From the NCBI RefSeq assembly GCF_018024495.1, contig NZ_CP071696.1, positions 2,666,001 through 2,730,000 on the forward strand: a stretch of 64,000 nt of DNA, given 5' to 3'. Numbering within the stretch: position 1 is the first letter of the stretch; the number at the start of each line of letters is the position of its first letter. Position numbers and translations under genes: made by a program. This stretch comes from Agromyces archimandritae (lineage in GTDB: Bacteria; Actinomycetota; Actinomycetes; Actinomycetales; Microbacteriaceae). The notes below the pieces were generated by a model that was not told the origin of the DNA, searched no databases, and saw only the letters and a list, made by a program, of their open reading frames with translations. Of this stretch, positions 46,212 to 55,161 are shown one piece after another.

Positions 46212-47372
46212 ATGCACGTCCGGACCGGACTCGAACGACTCCTCGCCGATCCTGATCTCGTTCCGGGCCGACGGTGGGGCATGCTCACCAACTACACCGC
46301 GACGACGACCGACCTCGAGTTCGCTCCCGCCGCGATCCGCCGCGTCACCGACCGGCTCGTCGCACTCCTGGGACCGGAGCACGGCGTGCGAGGGGCCGTT
46401 CAAGCGGGCTTCTCCGAGCAGACCGCGGTCGACGACGAGACGGGTCTGCCGATCGCCGACACATACCGGCACGTCGGGGCGGACCTCGATCGGCTCATCG
46501 CGAGCCACGACCTCGATGTCATCGTCGCGGATCTGCAAGACGTCGGTACGCGCTTCTACACGTACGCGTGGAGCGTCATCGACTGCATGCGGAGCGCGGC
46601 CCGACTCGGCATCCCCTTCGTCGTGCTCGATCGGCCGAACCCCATCGGCGGCGGGGCGGCTGGTCCGGGGCTCGTGCCGGAGTGCGCGAGTTTCGTCGGC
46701 CGCGAAGACATCCCGATTCGCCACGGCATGACCCTCGGCGAGCTGGCCCGGGAGATCGCGGCGCGTGACGCTGCATCCGGGAACCCGTCCGATGTGACCG
46801 TGATCGAGATGCGCCGCTGGCGCCACAGGATGACGTGGGCCGACACCGGCCTGCCGTGGGTGATGCCCTCCCCGAACATGCCGACGCCCGACACCGCGAG
46901 GGCCTTTCCCTGCACCGGGCTGTTCGAGGGCACGAACCTCTCCGAGGGTCGCGGGACGACGCGACCGTTCGAGCTCGTCGGCGCGCCATGGCTCCCGGTC
47001 ACGTTCGCCGACGAGTTGAATGCACGTGAGCTTCCCGGCGTGCGTTTCCGCCGCGCGGACTTCACCCCGACGTTCTCGAAGCACGCCGGCGAGCATTGCG
47101 TCGCCGTCCAGGTGCACGTGACCGACCACGGCGCGTTCGAGCCCGTCCGCACGGGCGTCTCGATGCTCCACGCCCTGCATGAGAGGTGCCCCGATGAGTT
47201 CGCGTGGCTGCAGCCGGGCCGGGGCCAGCCGGCCACCCGCTTCTTCGTCGATCTCCTGTGGGGCAGTGAACAGCTGCGCACGGGTCTCGCCGACGGCGCT
47301 TCCGTCGATGATGTGCTGGTTCGTTCCCCGCTCGCCGCAGCGAACCTCACCGGGCCCCTGTACCCAGCGTGA
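46212..47372 (+). CDS. namZ: Exo-beta-N-acetylmuramidase (NamZ, DUF1343)
   Basis: 386 residues. Family signatures: LLGPEHGVRGAVQAG with the catalytic Glu, ETGLPIADTY, and DLQDVGTRFYTYAWSVIDCM, then FVVLDRPNPIGG and PSPNMPTPDTA. NamZ releases MurNAc from the non-reducing end of peptidoglycan fragments, complementing NagZ. No signal peptide is visible, so it is predicted cytosolic. It starts 4 nt after the nagZ stop. This adjacency is the same as ybbD-ybbC in Bacillus subtilis. Confidence 0.93.
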   Translation: MHVRTGLERLLADPDLVPGRRWGMLTNYTATTTDLEFAPAAIRRVTDRLVALLGPEHGVRGAVQAGFSEQTAVDDETGLPIADTYRHVGADLDRLIASHDLDVIVADLQDVGTRFYTYAWSVIDCMRSAARLGIPFVVLDRPNPIGGGAAGPGLVPECASFVGREDIPIRHGMTLGELAREIAARDAASGNPSDVTVIEMRRWRHRMTWADTGLPWVMPSPNMPTPDTARAFPCTGLFEGTNLSEGRGTTRPFELVGAPWLPVTFADELNARELPGVRFRRADFTPTFSKHAGEHCVAVQVHVTDHGAFEPVRTGVSMLHALHERCPDEFAWLQPGRGQPATRFFVDLLWGSEQLRTGLADGASVDDVLVRSPLAAANLTGPLYPA

Positions 47373-47417
47373 CGCGCGCGTTCTGTAACGTGCGGGTTAC
47401 AAATCCACGACGGCTGT

Positions 47418-47430
47418 GTAAGGATGCTAC
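47418..47430. promoter_or_regulatory. Putative MurR operator, site 3
   Basis: GTAAGGATGCTAC, in the 152-bp gap between namZ and the substrate-binding-protein gene. With site 2 it shares a 15-nt block GTGTAARGATRCTAC. A separate palindrome, GTAAC-N6-GTTAC, is at 47385-47400. Confidence 0.55.
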
Positions 47431-47524
47431 GCAAGACCTAGATTGAAGGAAACAAACCTACATAGGATGCCGGGAGTCCCGGCCATCCGATCTGTCCGGA
47501 CAGAGTCGTTCGAAAGGAATCAAC

Positions 47525-49204
47525 ATGTTGGCGAAGAACATGCGCAAACGCGCGCTCGTCGCAACAGGCCTCGTCGCCGCCCTCGGCCTCAGCGCCTGCA
47601 GCAGCAGCGGCGACAATGACAACGGCGCGCCCGGCGACGGCGCCGCGCTCGTGGTGTGGGCGGGGGAGAACCTGCCCCTCGTGGCGAACTTCAACCCGTA
47701 TTCCCCGACGGCGCTGAACGCGACCGCCGGCAAGCTGTACGAACCGCTGTTCCTCTACAACAGCGCTCGCGCCGACGACCCCATCCCGAGGCTCGGCGAG
47801 AGCTACGAGTGGAGCGAGGACGGCCGAGAACTGACCGTCGGCCTGCGGTCGGGCGTCGAATGGAACGACGGGGAGTCCCTGACCCCCGACGACGTCGTCT
47901 TCTCGTTCACGAACGACGCCATGAGCATGGACTACCTCGACGATGTCGAGGTCGTCGACGACACGACGGTGACGTTCCACTTCAACGCCCCGTCGTTCTC
48001 GGACGAGTACACCGTCCTTGGCGCGACCTACATCGTGCCCGAGCACGTGTTCGGCGAGGTCGACGACCTGGTGACGTTCGCCAACGACACCGACCCGGTC
48101 GGGACCGGGCCGTTCGAGGTCGAACACGTCACCGATGCCGCGTACACCCTCGTCGCCAACCCCGACTATTGGGACGAGGGCCACCCGGAGATCAGCCGCG
48201 TGCAGTACCTCGGTATCGAGGACGGCAACACCTCGGCGGAATCGCTGTTCAAGACCGACCAGCTTGACTACGCGACGTTCTTCGTGCCTGACCCCGACTC
48301 GCTCACGAGCTCGCCGGACATCGGATACATCGAGACGGTCGGCTCCAACCCGACGGTCATGCTGATCTGTTCGAATGCAGAACTCGGCTGCGAGGGGGCG
48401 CAGACCGACAAGGCCCTTCGCCAGGCCCTCAACCTCGCAATCGACCGCGACGAGATCATCGAGAAGGCCTACTACGGCCTCGCGAGCCCCGGTTCGGCGA
48501 CGTTCGTGATGCCCGGGCGCGACGATGACTGGATCGCAGACGGCATGCCGATGGTCAACGAGGGCTCGGCCGAAACGGATGCCGCACGCGCTGTGCTCGA
48601 AACGGCCGGCTACACCGAGGGATCCGACGGTATCTACGAGAAGGACGGCGTGCGCGCGTCCATCGAGTTCGAGTCGGTCGAGGGCTGGTCGGACCAGAAC
48701 GCGGCCGCCGACTTGATCGCGGCGCAGGCGAAGCGCGCCGGTATCGAGCTGAAGACCAACACGCTCACGCAGGACCAGTACCTCGAACGTCGGTCCTCCG
48801 GCGACTACCAGATGTTCATGGGTGCGTTGTTCGGCACGTCCATCTCGGATCCGTACAAGATCTACCGCGACTCGTTCACGACGAACTCCACGGAGCCCGT
48901 GGGCACATCGCTGAGCACCACGCAGACGAACTTCTCGCGCTACTCCAACCCGGACGTCGACAACGCCGTGTCGGTGGCTGCCGGAACCAACGACGAGGCG
49001 GAGAAGCAGGCCGCCTACGCGATCGTGCAGGAGAACATCGTCGAGGATGTGCCGTACATCAACCTGCTGCACTCGCACTCGCAGACGTTCATGAACGACG
49101 CCGGGTTCGGCGGTTGGCCGACGGAGGACGACCTGTACATCAGCCCGGCCTCCTACGGCGGTGCCGCGGCAGGCTACCTGCTGTCGCGCCTCAGCTACAA
49201 GTAA
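47525..49204 (+). CDS. ABC importer substrate-binding lipoprotein (family 5)
   Basis: 559 residues. Signal peptide with lipobox LSAC (lipid-anchored Cys about residue 25), then the SBP family 5 (Opp/Dpp) fold: GKLYEPLFLYNS, ESYEWSEDGRELTVGLRSGVEWNDGESLTPDDVVFSF, and a conserved ALNLAIDRDEII. This family captures peptides, and in some systems oligosaccharides or murein peptides, outside the membrane. In this locus it probably delivers GlcNAc-MurNAc or muropeptides, an inference from neighbours. AAGGA precedes the ATG. A strong hairpin follows the stop. Confidence 0.9.
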   Translation: MLAKNMRKRALVATGLVAALGLSACSSSGDNDNGAPGDGAALVVWAGENLPLVANFNPYSPTALNATAGKLYEPLFLYNSARADDPIPRLGESYEWSEDGRELTVGLRSGVEWNDGESLTPDDVVFSFTNDAMSMDYLDDVEVVDDTTVTFHFNAPSFSDEYTVLGATYIVPEHVFGEVDDLVTFANDTDPVGTGPFEVEHVTDAAYTLVANPDYWDEGHPEISRVQYLGIEDGNTSAESLFKTDQLDYATFFVPDPDSLTSSPDIGYIETVGSNPTVMLICSNAELGCEGAQTDKALRQALNLAIDRDEIIEKAYYGLASPGSATFVMPGRDDDWIADGMPMVNEGSAETDAARAVLETAGYTEGSDGIYEKDGVRASIEFESVEGWSDQNAAADLIAAQAKRAGIELKTNTLTQDQYLERRSSGDYQMFMGALFGTSISDPYKIYRDSFTTNSTEPVGTSLSTTQTNFSRYSNPDVDNAVSVAAGTNDEAEKQAAYAIVQENIVEDVPYINLLHSHSQTFMNDAGFGGWPTEDDLYISPASYGGAAAGYLLSRLSYK

Positions 49205-49212
49205 CGCCGCCC

Positions 49213-49247
49213 GTGTTCTCCCCTCCCCGGCGGGGAGGGGAGAACAC
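49213..49247 (+). terminator. Hairpin after the binding-protein gene
   Basis: A perfect 16-bp stem (49213-49228 with 49232-49247) and a 3-nt loop. It has no T-tail and the permease genes follow directly, so it is better read as an mRNA stabiliser or partial terminator that keeps the binding protein in excess. Confidence 0.75.
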
Positions 49248-49276
49248 CATCCCCGAACCCGAAGGAGGGATATCGC

Positions 49277-50272
49277 GTGTCCTACTACGTGCGGCGAATA
49301 TCTTTCTATGTGCTGACACTGTGTGCGGCCGTCTCCCTCAACTTCTTGCTGCCTCGCTTGATGCCGGGAGACCCGCGCATCATCTTCATCGAGAAGGTGC
49401 AGCGTGCCGGCGGTGAGATCACCCCCGCGCTCCTGAACTCGATCGACACGATCTTCGGTGCCGACGACTCCCCACTGTGGTCGCAGTACATCACCTACTG
49501 GGGCAACATCTTCACCGGAGACCTCGGGGTCTCGAGTTCGATGTTCCCGGCGCCGGTCTCATCCCTCATCACGGCCGCACTCCCGTGGACGATCGGCCTC
49601 GTCGGCATCGCCACCGTCATCGCGTTCGTCCTCGGCATCGCACTCGGCGCCTACGCCGGGTGGAAGCGCGGCACCGCTGCCGACGGCATCATCCCCACGA
49701 TGACCCTCCTTCAGTCGCTGCCCTACTTCTGGCTCGCGCTCGTCTTCGTTTCGGTGTTCTCGGTATCGCTCGGGCTGTTCCCCATCATCGGCGGGTACTC
49801 CCTCCGTGAGTTTTACGGTGGACCGGAATGGTCGTGGGCGTTCGTGCAGAGCGTCATCTACCACGGCCTGCTCCCCGCGCTCACCGTGATCGTCGCCTCC
49901 GTCGGCGGTTGGGTGCTCGGCATGCGCAACATGATGGTCTCGGTCATGAGCGAGGACTACGTCACGACCGCGGAGGCGAAAGGGCTGCGCCCATCGCGAA
50001 TCTTCTTCTGGTATGCCGGCCGCAACGCCGCGCTGCCGTCGCTGGCATCCATGGGAATCACGCTGGGATTCGTGGTCGCCGGCTCCGTGGTGATGGAGCG
50101 AGTGTTCAGCTACCCGGGAATCGGACGCCTCTTGATCTCCGCCGTGCAGGATCAGGACTTCGCGCTCATGCAGGGCGTGTTCCTGGTGATCACGGTCACG
50201 GTGCTGCTCGCCAACTTCATCATGGATCTCATTTACGGATTCATCGACCCGAGGGTGAGAAGCAATGCCTGA
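49277..50272 (+). CDS. ABC importer permease 1 (DppB/OppB type)
   Basis: 331 residues with six membrane helices. N-terminal RRISFYVLTLCAAVSLNFLLPRLMPGDP is the DppB start, and the EAA loop region reads TTAEAKGLRPSRIFFWYAGRNAALPS. It pairs with the next gene product to form the pore. GTG start with a GGAGGG-type site upstream. The 3' end overlaps the next gene by 8 nt. Confidence 0.92.
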   Translation: MSYYVRRISFYVLTLCAAVSLNFLLPRLMPGDPRIIFIEKVQRAGGEITPALLNSIDTIFGADDSPLWSQYITYWGNIFTGDLGVSSSMFPAPVSSLITAALPWTIGLVGIATVIAFVLGIALGAYAGWKRGTAADGIIPTMTLLQSLPYFWLALVFVSVFSVSLGLFPIIGGYSLREFYGGPEWSWAFVQSVIYHGLLPALTVIVASVGGWVLGMRNMMVSVMSEDYVTTAEAKGLRPSRIFFWYAGRNAALPSLASMGITLGFVVAGSVVMERVFSYPGIGRLLISAVQDQDFALMQGVFLVITVTVLLANFIMDLIYGFIDPRVRSNA

Positions 50273-51347
50273 TCCGAACCTTGTCAAGGTTGCACCGACC
50301 CTGCCCGAGCAGGTCGATATCACCGACGTCGATGTCCTCATCGTGCAGCAGAGCGGAACAACGACAGCCCGCATCTCCGTCGAACGAGGGAACACACCGA
50401 AAACGCGGAAAGGATTCGCGCGGCACCTCCCGCGGATGGACGTCAAACTCGGCATCGGCCTGTTCCTGACCCTGTCGATCCTGCTCTTCGCCGTCTTCGG
50501 GCCCCTGCTCACCCAGGATCCGCGCGGCTACGACAACCCCACGATGCAGGCCCCGACTGCGCAGCATCTGCTCGGCACCAACAACCTCGGCGCCGACGTT
50601 CTGGCCCAATTGGCCGAAGGCGCTCGCGGGTCGATCCTGGTGGGTGCGACCGCCGGCCTCATCGCGATCGTGTTGTCGCTGTTCTTCGGGATCGTCGCCG
50701 GATACCGCGGCGGATTCACCGACGAGGTGCTGTCGCTCATCACGAACATCATGCTCGTGATCCCGGGCCTGCCGTTGGTGATCGTCGTCGCGGCTTACCT
50801 GCAGAACCGCTCGATGTGGATGATCGCGCTTGTGCTCGGTGCCACCTCGTGGGCAGGATCCGCCGTGGTGCTGCGTCTGCAAGCGAGATCCCTGCGCAAC
50901 CGCGACTACGTCTCGGCGGCCCGCACGGCCGGCGAAAAGACACCACGCATCATCCTGGTGGAGATCCTGCCGAACCTGCTGCCGCTGCTCGCAGCGCAGT
51001 TCCTTTCGGCGGTCGTGCTGTCGGTGCTCTCGGAAGCGGGTCTGTCGTACCTCGGGCTCGGCCCGTCCGGCTCGATCACGTGGGGCACGATGCTCAACCA
51101 GGCGGCGCAGCAGAACGCATTCCACGTCGGCGCGTGGTGGTGGTTCGTTCCGCCGGGGCTCATGATCGCGCTGCTCGGGTGCGGGCTGTCGCTCATCAAC
51201 TTCTCGATCGACGAGACCATCAACCCGCGCCTGAAGGCCGCTCCCGAAGCGGTTCGGCAGGTTCGGAAGGCAGAGCGCGACGCGAAGAAGGCCGCGAAGG
51301 AGAACGGCGGCCGCACGGCATCCGTTCGGGAAGGGAGCACGCCGTGA
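50265..51347 (+). CDS. ABC importer permease 2 (DppC/OppC type)
   Basis: 360 residues. A 65-residue polar N-terminus precedes the first helix. Then come the DppC signature GTNNLGADVLAQLAEGARGSILVG and the EAA loop YVSAARTAGEKTPRIILVEILPNLLP; the C-terminal tail is charged. Stop and next start overlap as GTGA. Confidence 0.92.
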   Translation: MPDPNLVKVAPTLPEQVDITDVDVLIVQQSGTTTARISVERGNTPKTRKGFARHLPRMDVKLGIGLFLTLSILLFAVFGPLLTQDPRGYDNPTMQAPTAQHLLGTNNLGADVLAQLAEGARGSILVGATAGLIAIVLSLFFGIVAGYRGGFTDEVLSLITNIMLVIPGLPLVIVVAAYLQNRSMWMIALVLGATSWAGSAVVLRLQARSLRNRDYVSAARTAGEKTPRIILVEILPNLLPLLAAQFLSAVVLSVLSEAGLSYLGLGPSGSITWGTMLNQAAQQNAFHVGAWWWFVPPGLMIALLGCGLSLINFSIDETINPRLKAAPEAVRQVRKAERDAKKAAKENGGRTASVREGSTP

Positions 51348-52324
51348 CCACGCAGAGCGCGATACGGACGGGCCCGCTCACCACGCCCGACCACGCCGAC
51401 TACATGGCCGAGCACGAACCGGTGCTCACCGCGATGAACATGTCGGTCACGTACGAGGTGAATCCGCCCGTTCGCGCCGTCAAGGGCGTCGACCTCGTCC
51501 TCAACCGTGGCGAGATTCTCGGGCTCGCCGGCGAATCGGGCTGCGGCAAGACGACCCTCGCCTACGCCCTCAACCGCTTGCTCAAGCCGCCGGCACTGCT
51601 CACAAGCGGCTCGGTGACGTTCCACGACAAGGGCGGCGCCGATATCGACGTCACGAAGCTGCAGAAGAACGATCTGCGCGAGTTCCGCTGGGAGAAGTGC
51701 TCGATGGTGTTCCAGGGCGCGATGAACTCGCTGAACCCGGTGATCTCGATTCGAGCGCAGCTCTTCGACGTGCTGAAAACGCACCGGCCGGGAATGTCGA
51801 AGAAGGCCATGACCGAGACGGCCCAGGGGCTCTTGAAACTCGTCGGCGTCGATCCCGAACGGCTCACCGCGTTCGCGCACGAACTCTCCGGCGGCATGCG
51901 CCAGCGCGTCATGATCGCGATGGCACTCGCCCTCAACCCGCAGATGATGATCATGGACGAACCCACGACCGCGCTCGACGTGGTCGTGCAGCGCGGCATT
52001 CTGCGCGAGATCATGCGACTGCGGGAGCAGCTGAACTTCGCCGTGATCTTCATCACGCACGACCTGCCGCTCCTGCTGGAGATCTCGGACCGGATCGCGA
52101 TCATGCGCTCGGGTGAGATCGTCGAGCTCAACACGTCGAAGAACGTGTTCGAGAACCCGCAGCACGAGTACACGAAGCAATTGCTGTCGTCGTTCCCGTC
52201 GTTGCTCGGCGACGAGGGGGCGTTCGTGCGCGACACCGGCCAGGGCGCAGCCGGGGAGGGCGCGGAAGATGTCGGCGCCGACGAATCGGATGCCGCATTG
52301 CACACGGATCGAGCGGAACGATGA
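51344..52324 (+). CDS. ABC importer ATPase 1 (DppD/OppD type)
   Basis: 326 residues. Walker A GESGCGKTT, signature LSGGMRQRVMIAMAL, Walker B MMIMDEPTTALDVVVQ and switch His in FITHDLPLLLE; after about residue 245 the oligopeptide-transporter C-terminal extension. The GTG at 51344 is fixed by the overlap with the permease stop. Confidence 0.93.
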   Translation: MTTQSAIRTGPLTTPDHADYMAEHEPVLTAMNMSVTYEVNPPVRAVKGVDLVLNRGEILGLAGESGCGKTTLAYALNRLLKPPALLTSGSVTFHDKGGADIDVTKLQKNDLREFRWEKCSMVFQGAMNSLNPVISIRAQLFDVLKTHRPGMSKKAMTETAQGLLKLVGVDPERLTAFAHELSGGMRQRVMIAMALALNPQMMIMDEPTTALDVVVQRGILREIMRLREQLNFAVIFITHDLPLLLEISDRIAIMRSGEIVELNTSKNVFENPQHEYTKQLLSSFPSLLGDEGAFVRDTGQGAAGEGAEDVGADESDAALHTDRAER

Positions 52325-53202
52325 GCCTCGTCGTCGACCACGTCACGAAGGAGTTCAAGATCCGCAAAGGTCTCAGCTCCCGCAGACTCGTCGCCGTCGA
52401 TGACGTGTCGTTCACGCTCGAGCCGGGCAAGACCATCGCGCTCGTGGGCGAATCCGGGTCGGGGAAATCGACGATCGCGAAGATGATCATGCGACTGGAA
52501 CGGCCGACGACGGGCACGATCACCGTCGACGGCGTTTCGGCTACGGCCCCCGGCCGAAGGGCGCAGGAGTACCTGCACCTCGTGCAAATGGTGTACCAGG
52601 ACCCGTTCGCATCGCTCAACCCCTTCCACTCGATCCGGCACCACATCGAACGGCCGCTGCGACTGCACGGCCGCGCCACGTCGTCCGCCCAGGCGGAGCC
52701 ACAGGTGCTCGATCTGCTGGAGCGCGTGAATCTCACCCCTGCCGAACTGTACGCCGACCGCAACCCGCACGAACTCTCGGGGGGGCAGCGCCAGCGCGTC
52801 GCAATCGCCCGGGCCATCGCGCCCGGTGCGAAGTACCTCGTCGCCGACGAGCCGGTGTCGATGCTCGATGTTTCGATCCGACTGTCGGTGCTCAATCTGC
52901 TGGCCCGTCTGCAGCGCGAGGACAATCTCGGCGTGTTGTACATCACGCACGATCTCGCGACCGCCCGGCACTTCTCCGACGAGATCATGGTGCTATACAA
53001 GGGTGAAGTCGTCGAGTACGGGCCGAGCGATGAAGTGATCCTCAACCCGCAGCATGACTACACGAAGCTGCTCTTGAGCGCCGCGCCTGAGCCCGCGAAT
53101 CACGGCAAGCTGCGAGACGCCGTGCGCCGAGAGCTGGCCGAGGAAGCGGATGCGGCCAGCGGCCGAGCATCGTTGATCGACGTGGTGACGGAGGAAGCGT
53201 GA
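52321..53202 (+). CDS. ABC importer ATPase 2 (DppF/OppF type)
   Basis: 293 residues. Walker A GESGSGKST, the Q-loop region HLVQMVYQDPFASLNPFHSIRHH typical of OppF, signature LSGGQRQRVAIARA and Walker B YLVADEPVSMLDVSIR. It forms the ATPase heterodimer with the preceding product. Stop and start overlap on both sides. Confidence 0.93.
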   Translation: MSLVVDHVTKEFKIRKGLSSRRLVAVDDVSFTLEPGKTIALVGESGSGKSTIAKMIMRLERPTTGTITVDGVSATAPGRRAQEYLHLVQMVYQDPFASLNPFHSIRHHIERPLRLHGRATSSAQAEPQVLDLLERVNLTPAELYADRNPHELSGGQRQRVAIARAIAPGAKYLVADEPVSMLDVSIRLSVLNLLARLQREDNLGVLYITHDLATARHFSDEIMVLYKGEVVEYGPSDEVILNPQHDYTKLLLSAAPEPANHGKLRDAVRRELAEEADAASGRASLIDVVTEEA

Positions 53203-54092
53203 CGAACGTGGCGAACGGGGTGCCGCTGCACGTGCGGATCCGGGGGCACCTTCCGGAACTCCAACCGGCGATGCGCCGCGTCGGTGAAATCATCGCCGCC
53301 GACCCGGCGGCTGTCGCCCAGATGCCGATCAGCGCGCTCGCGAGCGCGGCGAACACATCCGAAACGACCGTCGTGCGCTTCTGCCGAGAGCTCGGCATCG
53401 ACGGGTACGCGCAGCTGCGCCTCGCGCTCGCGATGGAAGTCGGCGCAAGCAGCCACGAAGAACAGCCCCAGTTCGAAGACGGCGACATCCTGCCGGACGA
53501 CGACATGGCCTCGGTCGTGAGCAAGATCGCATTCGCCGACACGAGATCGGTCGCCGACACGGCCAAGGCCGTTTCGGTGCCGGAACTCTCGGCCGTCGTG
53601 AAGGATGTCGTGGCATCCGACCGGATCGAGATCTACGGTGTGGGGGCATCCGCGCTCGTCGCGATGGATTTCCAGCAGAAACTGCATCGCATCGGGCGCA
53701 CGGCGTTCTCGTTCCTCGACCCGCACCAGGCGGTGACGTCGGCGGGTCTCTCGAACGACCGTACGATCGCGTTCGGCTTCTCGCACGCCGGGCGGACCTT
53801 CGACACGATCGAGCCGCTGCGCATCGCGAAACAGCACGGCGCCCGCACCGTCGCGATTACGAACTCGCCGAACTCGCCGATCGCGAAGCTCGCGGACCGC
53901 ACGCTGCTGACCGCGGCACGCGAAACGACGTTCCGTTCGGGCGCGACCGGTTCGCGACTTGCGCAACTGACCGTCGTCGACTGCCTGTTCGTCGCCATCG
54001 CGCAGCAGACGTTCGAAGAAAGCATGCGTGCGCTCGAAGGCACCCGGGCGGCGATCGAGGATCTTCGGGGCCGGACCCCCAGCGATGAATAG
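53199..54092 (+). CDS. murR: MurR/RpiR family regulator
   Basis: 297 residues. The N-terminal RpiR helix-turn-helix (residues about 20-80: MRRVGEIIAADPAAVAQ, ANTSETTVVRFCRELGIDGYAQLR) is joined to a SIS sugar-phosphate sensing domain (about 130-275: IYGVGASALVAMDFQQKL, FGFSHAGRTFDTIE). Regulators of this type in murQ loci respond to MurNAc-6-phosphate. It is encoded inside the operon it is likely to control; the GTA-N7-TAC sites are candidate targets. GTG start overlapping the ATPase stop. Confidence 0.9.
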   Translation: MTNVANGVPLHVRIRGHLPELQPAMRRVGEIIAADPAAVAQMPISALASAANTSETTVVRFCRELGIDGYAQLRLALAMEVGASSHEEQPQFEDGDILPDDDMASVVSKIAFADTRSVADTAKAVSVPELSAVVKDVVASDRIEIYGVGASALVAMDFQQKLHRIGRTAFSFLDPHQAVTSAGLSNDRTIAFGFSHAGRTFDTIEPLRIAKQHGARTVAITNSPNSPIAKLADRTLLTAARETTFRSGATGSRLAQLTVVDCLFVAIAQQTFEESMRALEGTRAAIEDLRGRTPSDE

Positions 54093-55161
54093 CTCGACGC
54101 GCGCCGACATGCTCGTGGACTCGCTGCAGCCGCTGCTCGAAGAGGGTGTCGAACAACGGCTCTTCAGCGGTGCCTCGGCGGCCGTGACCGTCGACGGGCA
54201 GCCCATGGTGATGAACGTCGGCACCCTGGCGTACGAGGACCCGACCGCCGTCACCGACACGACCCTGTTCGATTTGGCGTCGCTCACGAAAACGGTGACG
54301 GCGACGGTCATCGTGCGGCTCATCGAACGTGGCGTGATCGACCCGGATGCACCCGTACGAGAAGTGCTCCCCGTCGGCACCGGGGAAGGAGCCGACCGGA
54401 TCACCATGCGGATGCTGCTGACGCACACCTCGGGGCTGCCGGCCGCGGCATCCGACTGGCGTACCGTGCCGCATCCTCCGCCGGGCGAGCGTTTGCCCGG
54501 GGTGTTGCGCACGCCGCTCGAGACCCTGCCGGACGCGGTGTTCCGCTACTCGTGCGTCGGATTCATCGGCGCGGCAGCAGTCGCGGAAGCGGCGACCGGC
54601 ACACCGCTCGCCGACCTCGTGCGCGACGAGGTATCGCAGCCGCTCGGGCTTGAATCACTCGCCTTCGGGCCCGTCGACCCGGCGATCACGGCCGCGACGG
54701 AAGAACGGATGGCTGACGGTCGGGGAGTGGTGCGCGGCGAAGTGCACGACGAGTTGAATTGGTACCTCGGCGGTCGTGCCGGCAACGCCGGGCTGTTCGG
54801 GAACGCCGCAGATGTCGCGAAGTTCGCTCAGAGCTTTCTCGACCGCAGCCTGCTGACCAGCGCCGGGCATCGCCTGATGACGACTCAGCAGATTCGGCCC
54901 GAACATCAAGCGGAACACGGCCACGGATTCGGGCTGCGCATCGACGACCGGGGGTTCATGGGCGACATCGGCGGGTACGGCCACACCGGGTTCACGGGCA
55001 CGTCGTGGATGGTGGACCCCGTGCGGCGGACAGCGGCAGCGCTGCTGACGAACCGGGTGCATCCTCGTCGCGAGCATGTCGACATCCAACCGTTCCGACG
55101 CCGGTTCGCCGCGCAGCTTGCCGCGGTCGTCACGCCGAGAGATGAAGCGGCCCATGGCTGA
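54085..55161 (+). CDS. Serine beta-lactamase-like hydrolase (YbbE/AmiE-locus type)
   Basis: 358 residues, no signal peptide. The catalytic SxxK is SLTK (Ser66, Lys69) in FDLASLTKTVTA. The second motif is YSC (155-157), where YxN is usual, so the Asn is replaced by Cys. The third block is GHTGFTG near 305. Counterparts sit in the Bacillus murQ locus (ybbE), where a peptide-trimming or esterase-type role is assumed. A role on MurNAc-peptides inside the cell is inferred. The start overlaps the murR stop by 8 nt. Confidence 0.85.
   Translation: MNSSTRADMLVDSLQPLLEEGVEQRLFSGASAAVTVDGQPMVMNVGTLAYEDPTAVTDTTLFDLASLTKTVTATVIVRLIERGVIDPDAPVREVLPVGTGEGADRITMRMLLTHTSGLPAAASDWRTVPHPPPGERLPGVLRTPLETLPDAVFRYSCVGFIGAAAVAEAATGTPLADLVRDEVSQPLGLESLAFGPVDPAITAATEERMADGRGVVRGEVHDELNWYLGGRAGNAGLFGNAADVAKFAQSFLDRSLLTSAGHRLMTTQQIRPEHQAEHGHGFGLRIDDRGFMGDIGGYGHTGFTGTSWMVDPVRRTAAALLTNRVHPRREHVDIQPFRRRFAAQLAAVVTPRDEAAHG

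Noticed and set aside
49213..49247. Full transcription terminator ending the binding-protein transcript
   Set aside because: There is no U-run, and the permease genes following it lack a visible promoter, so complete termination is unlikely.
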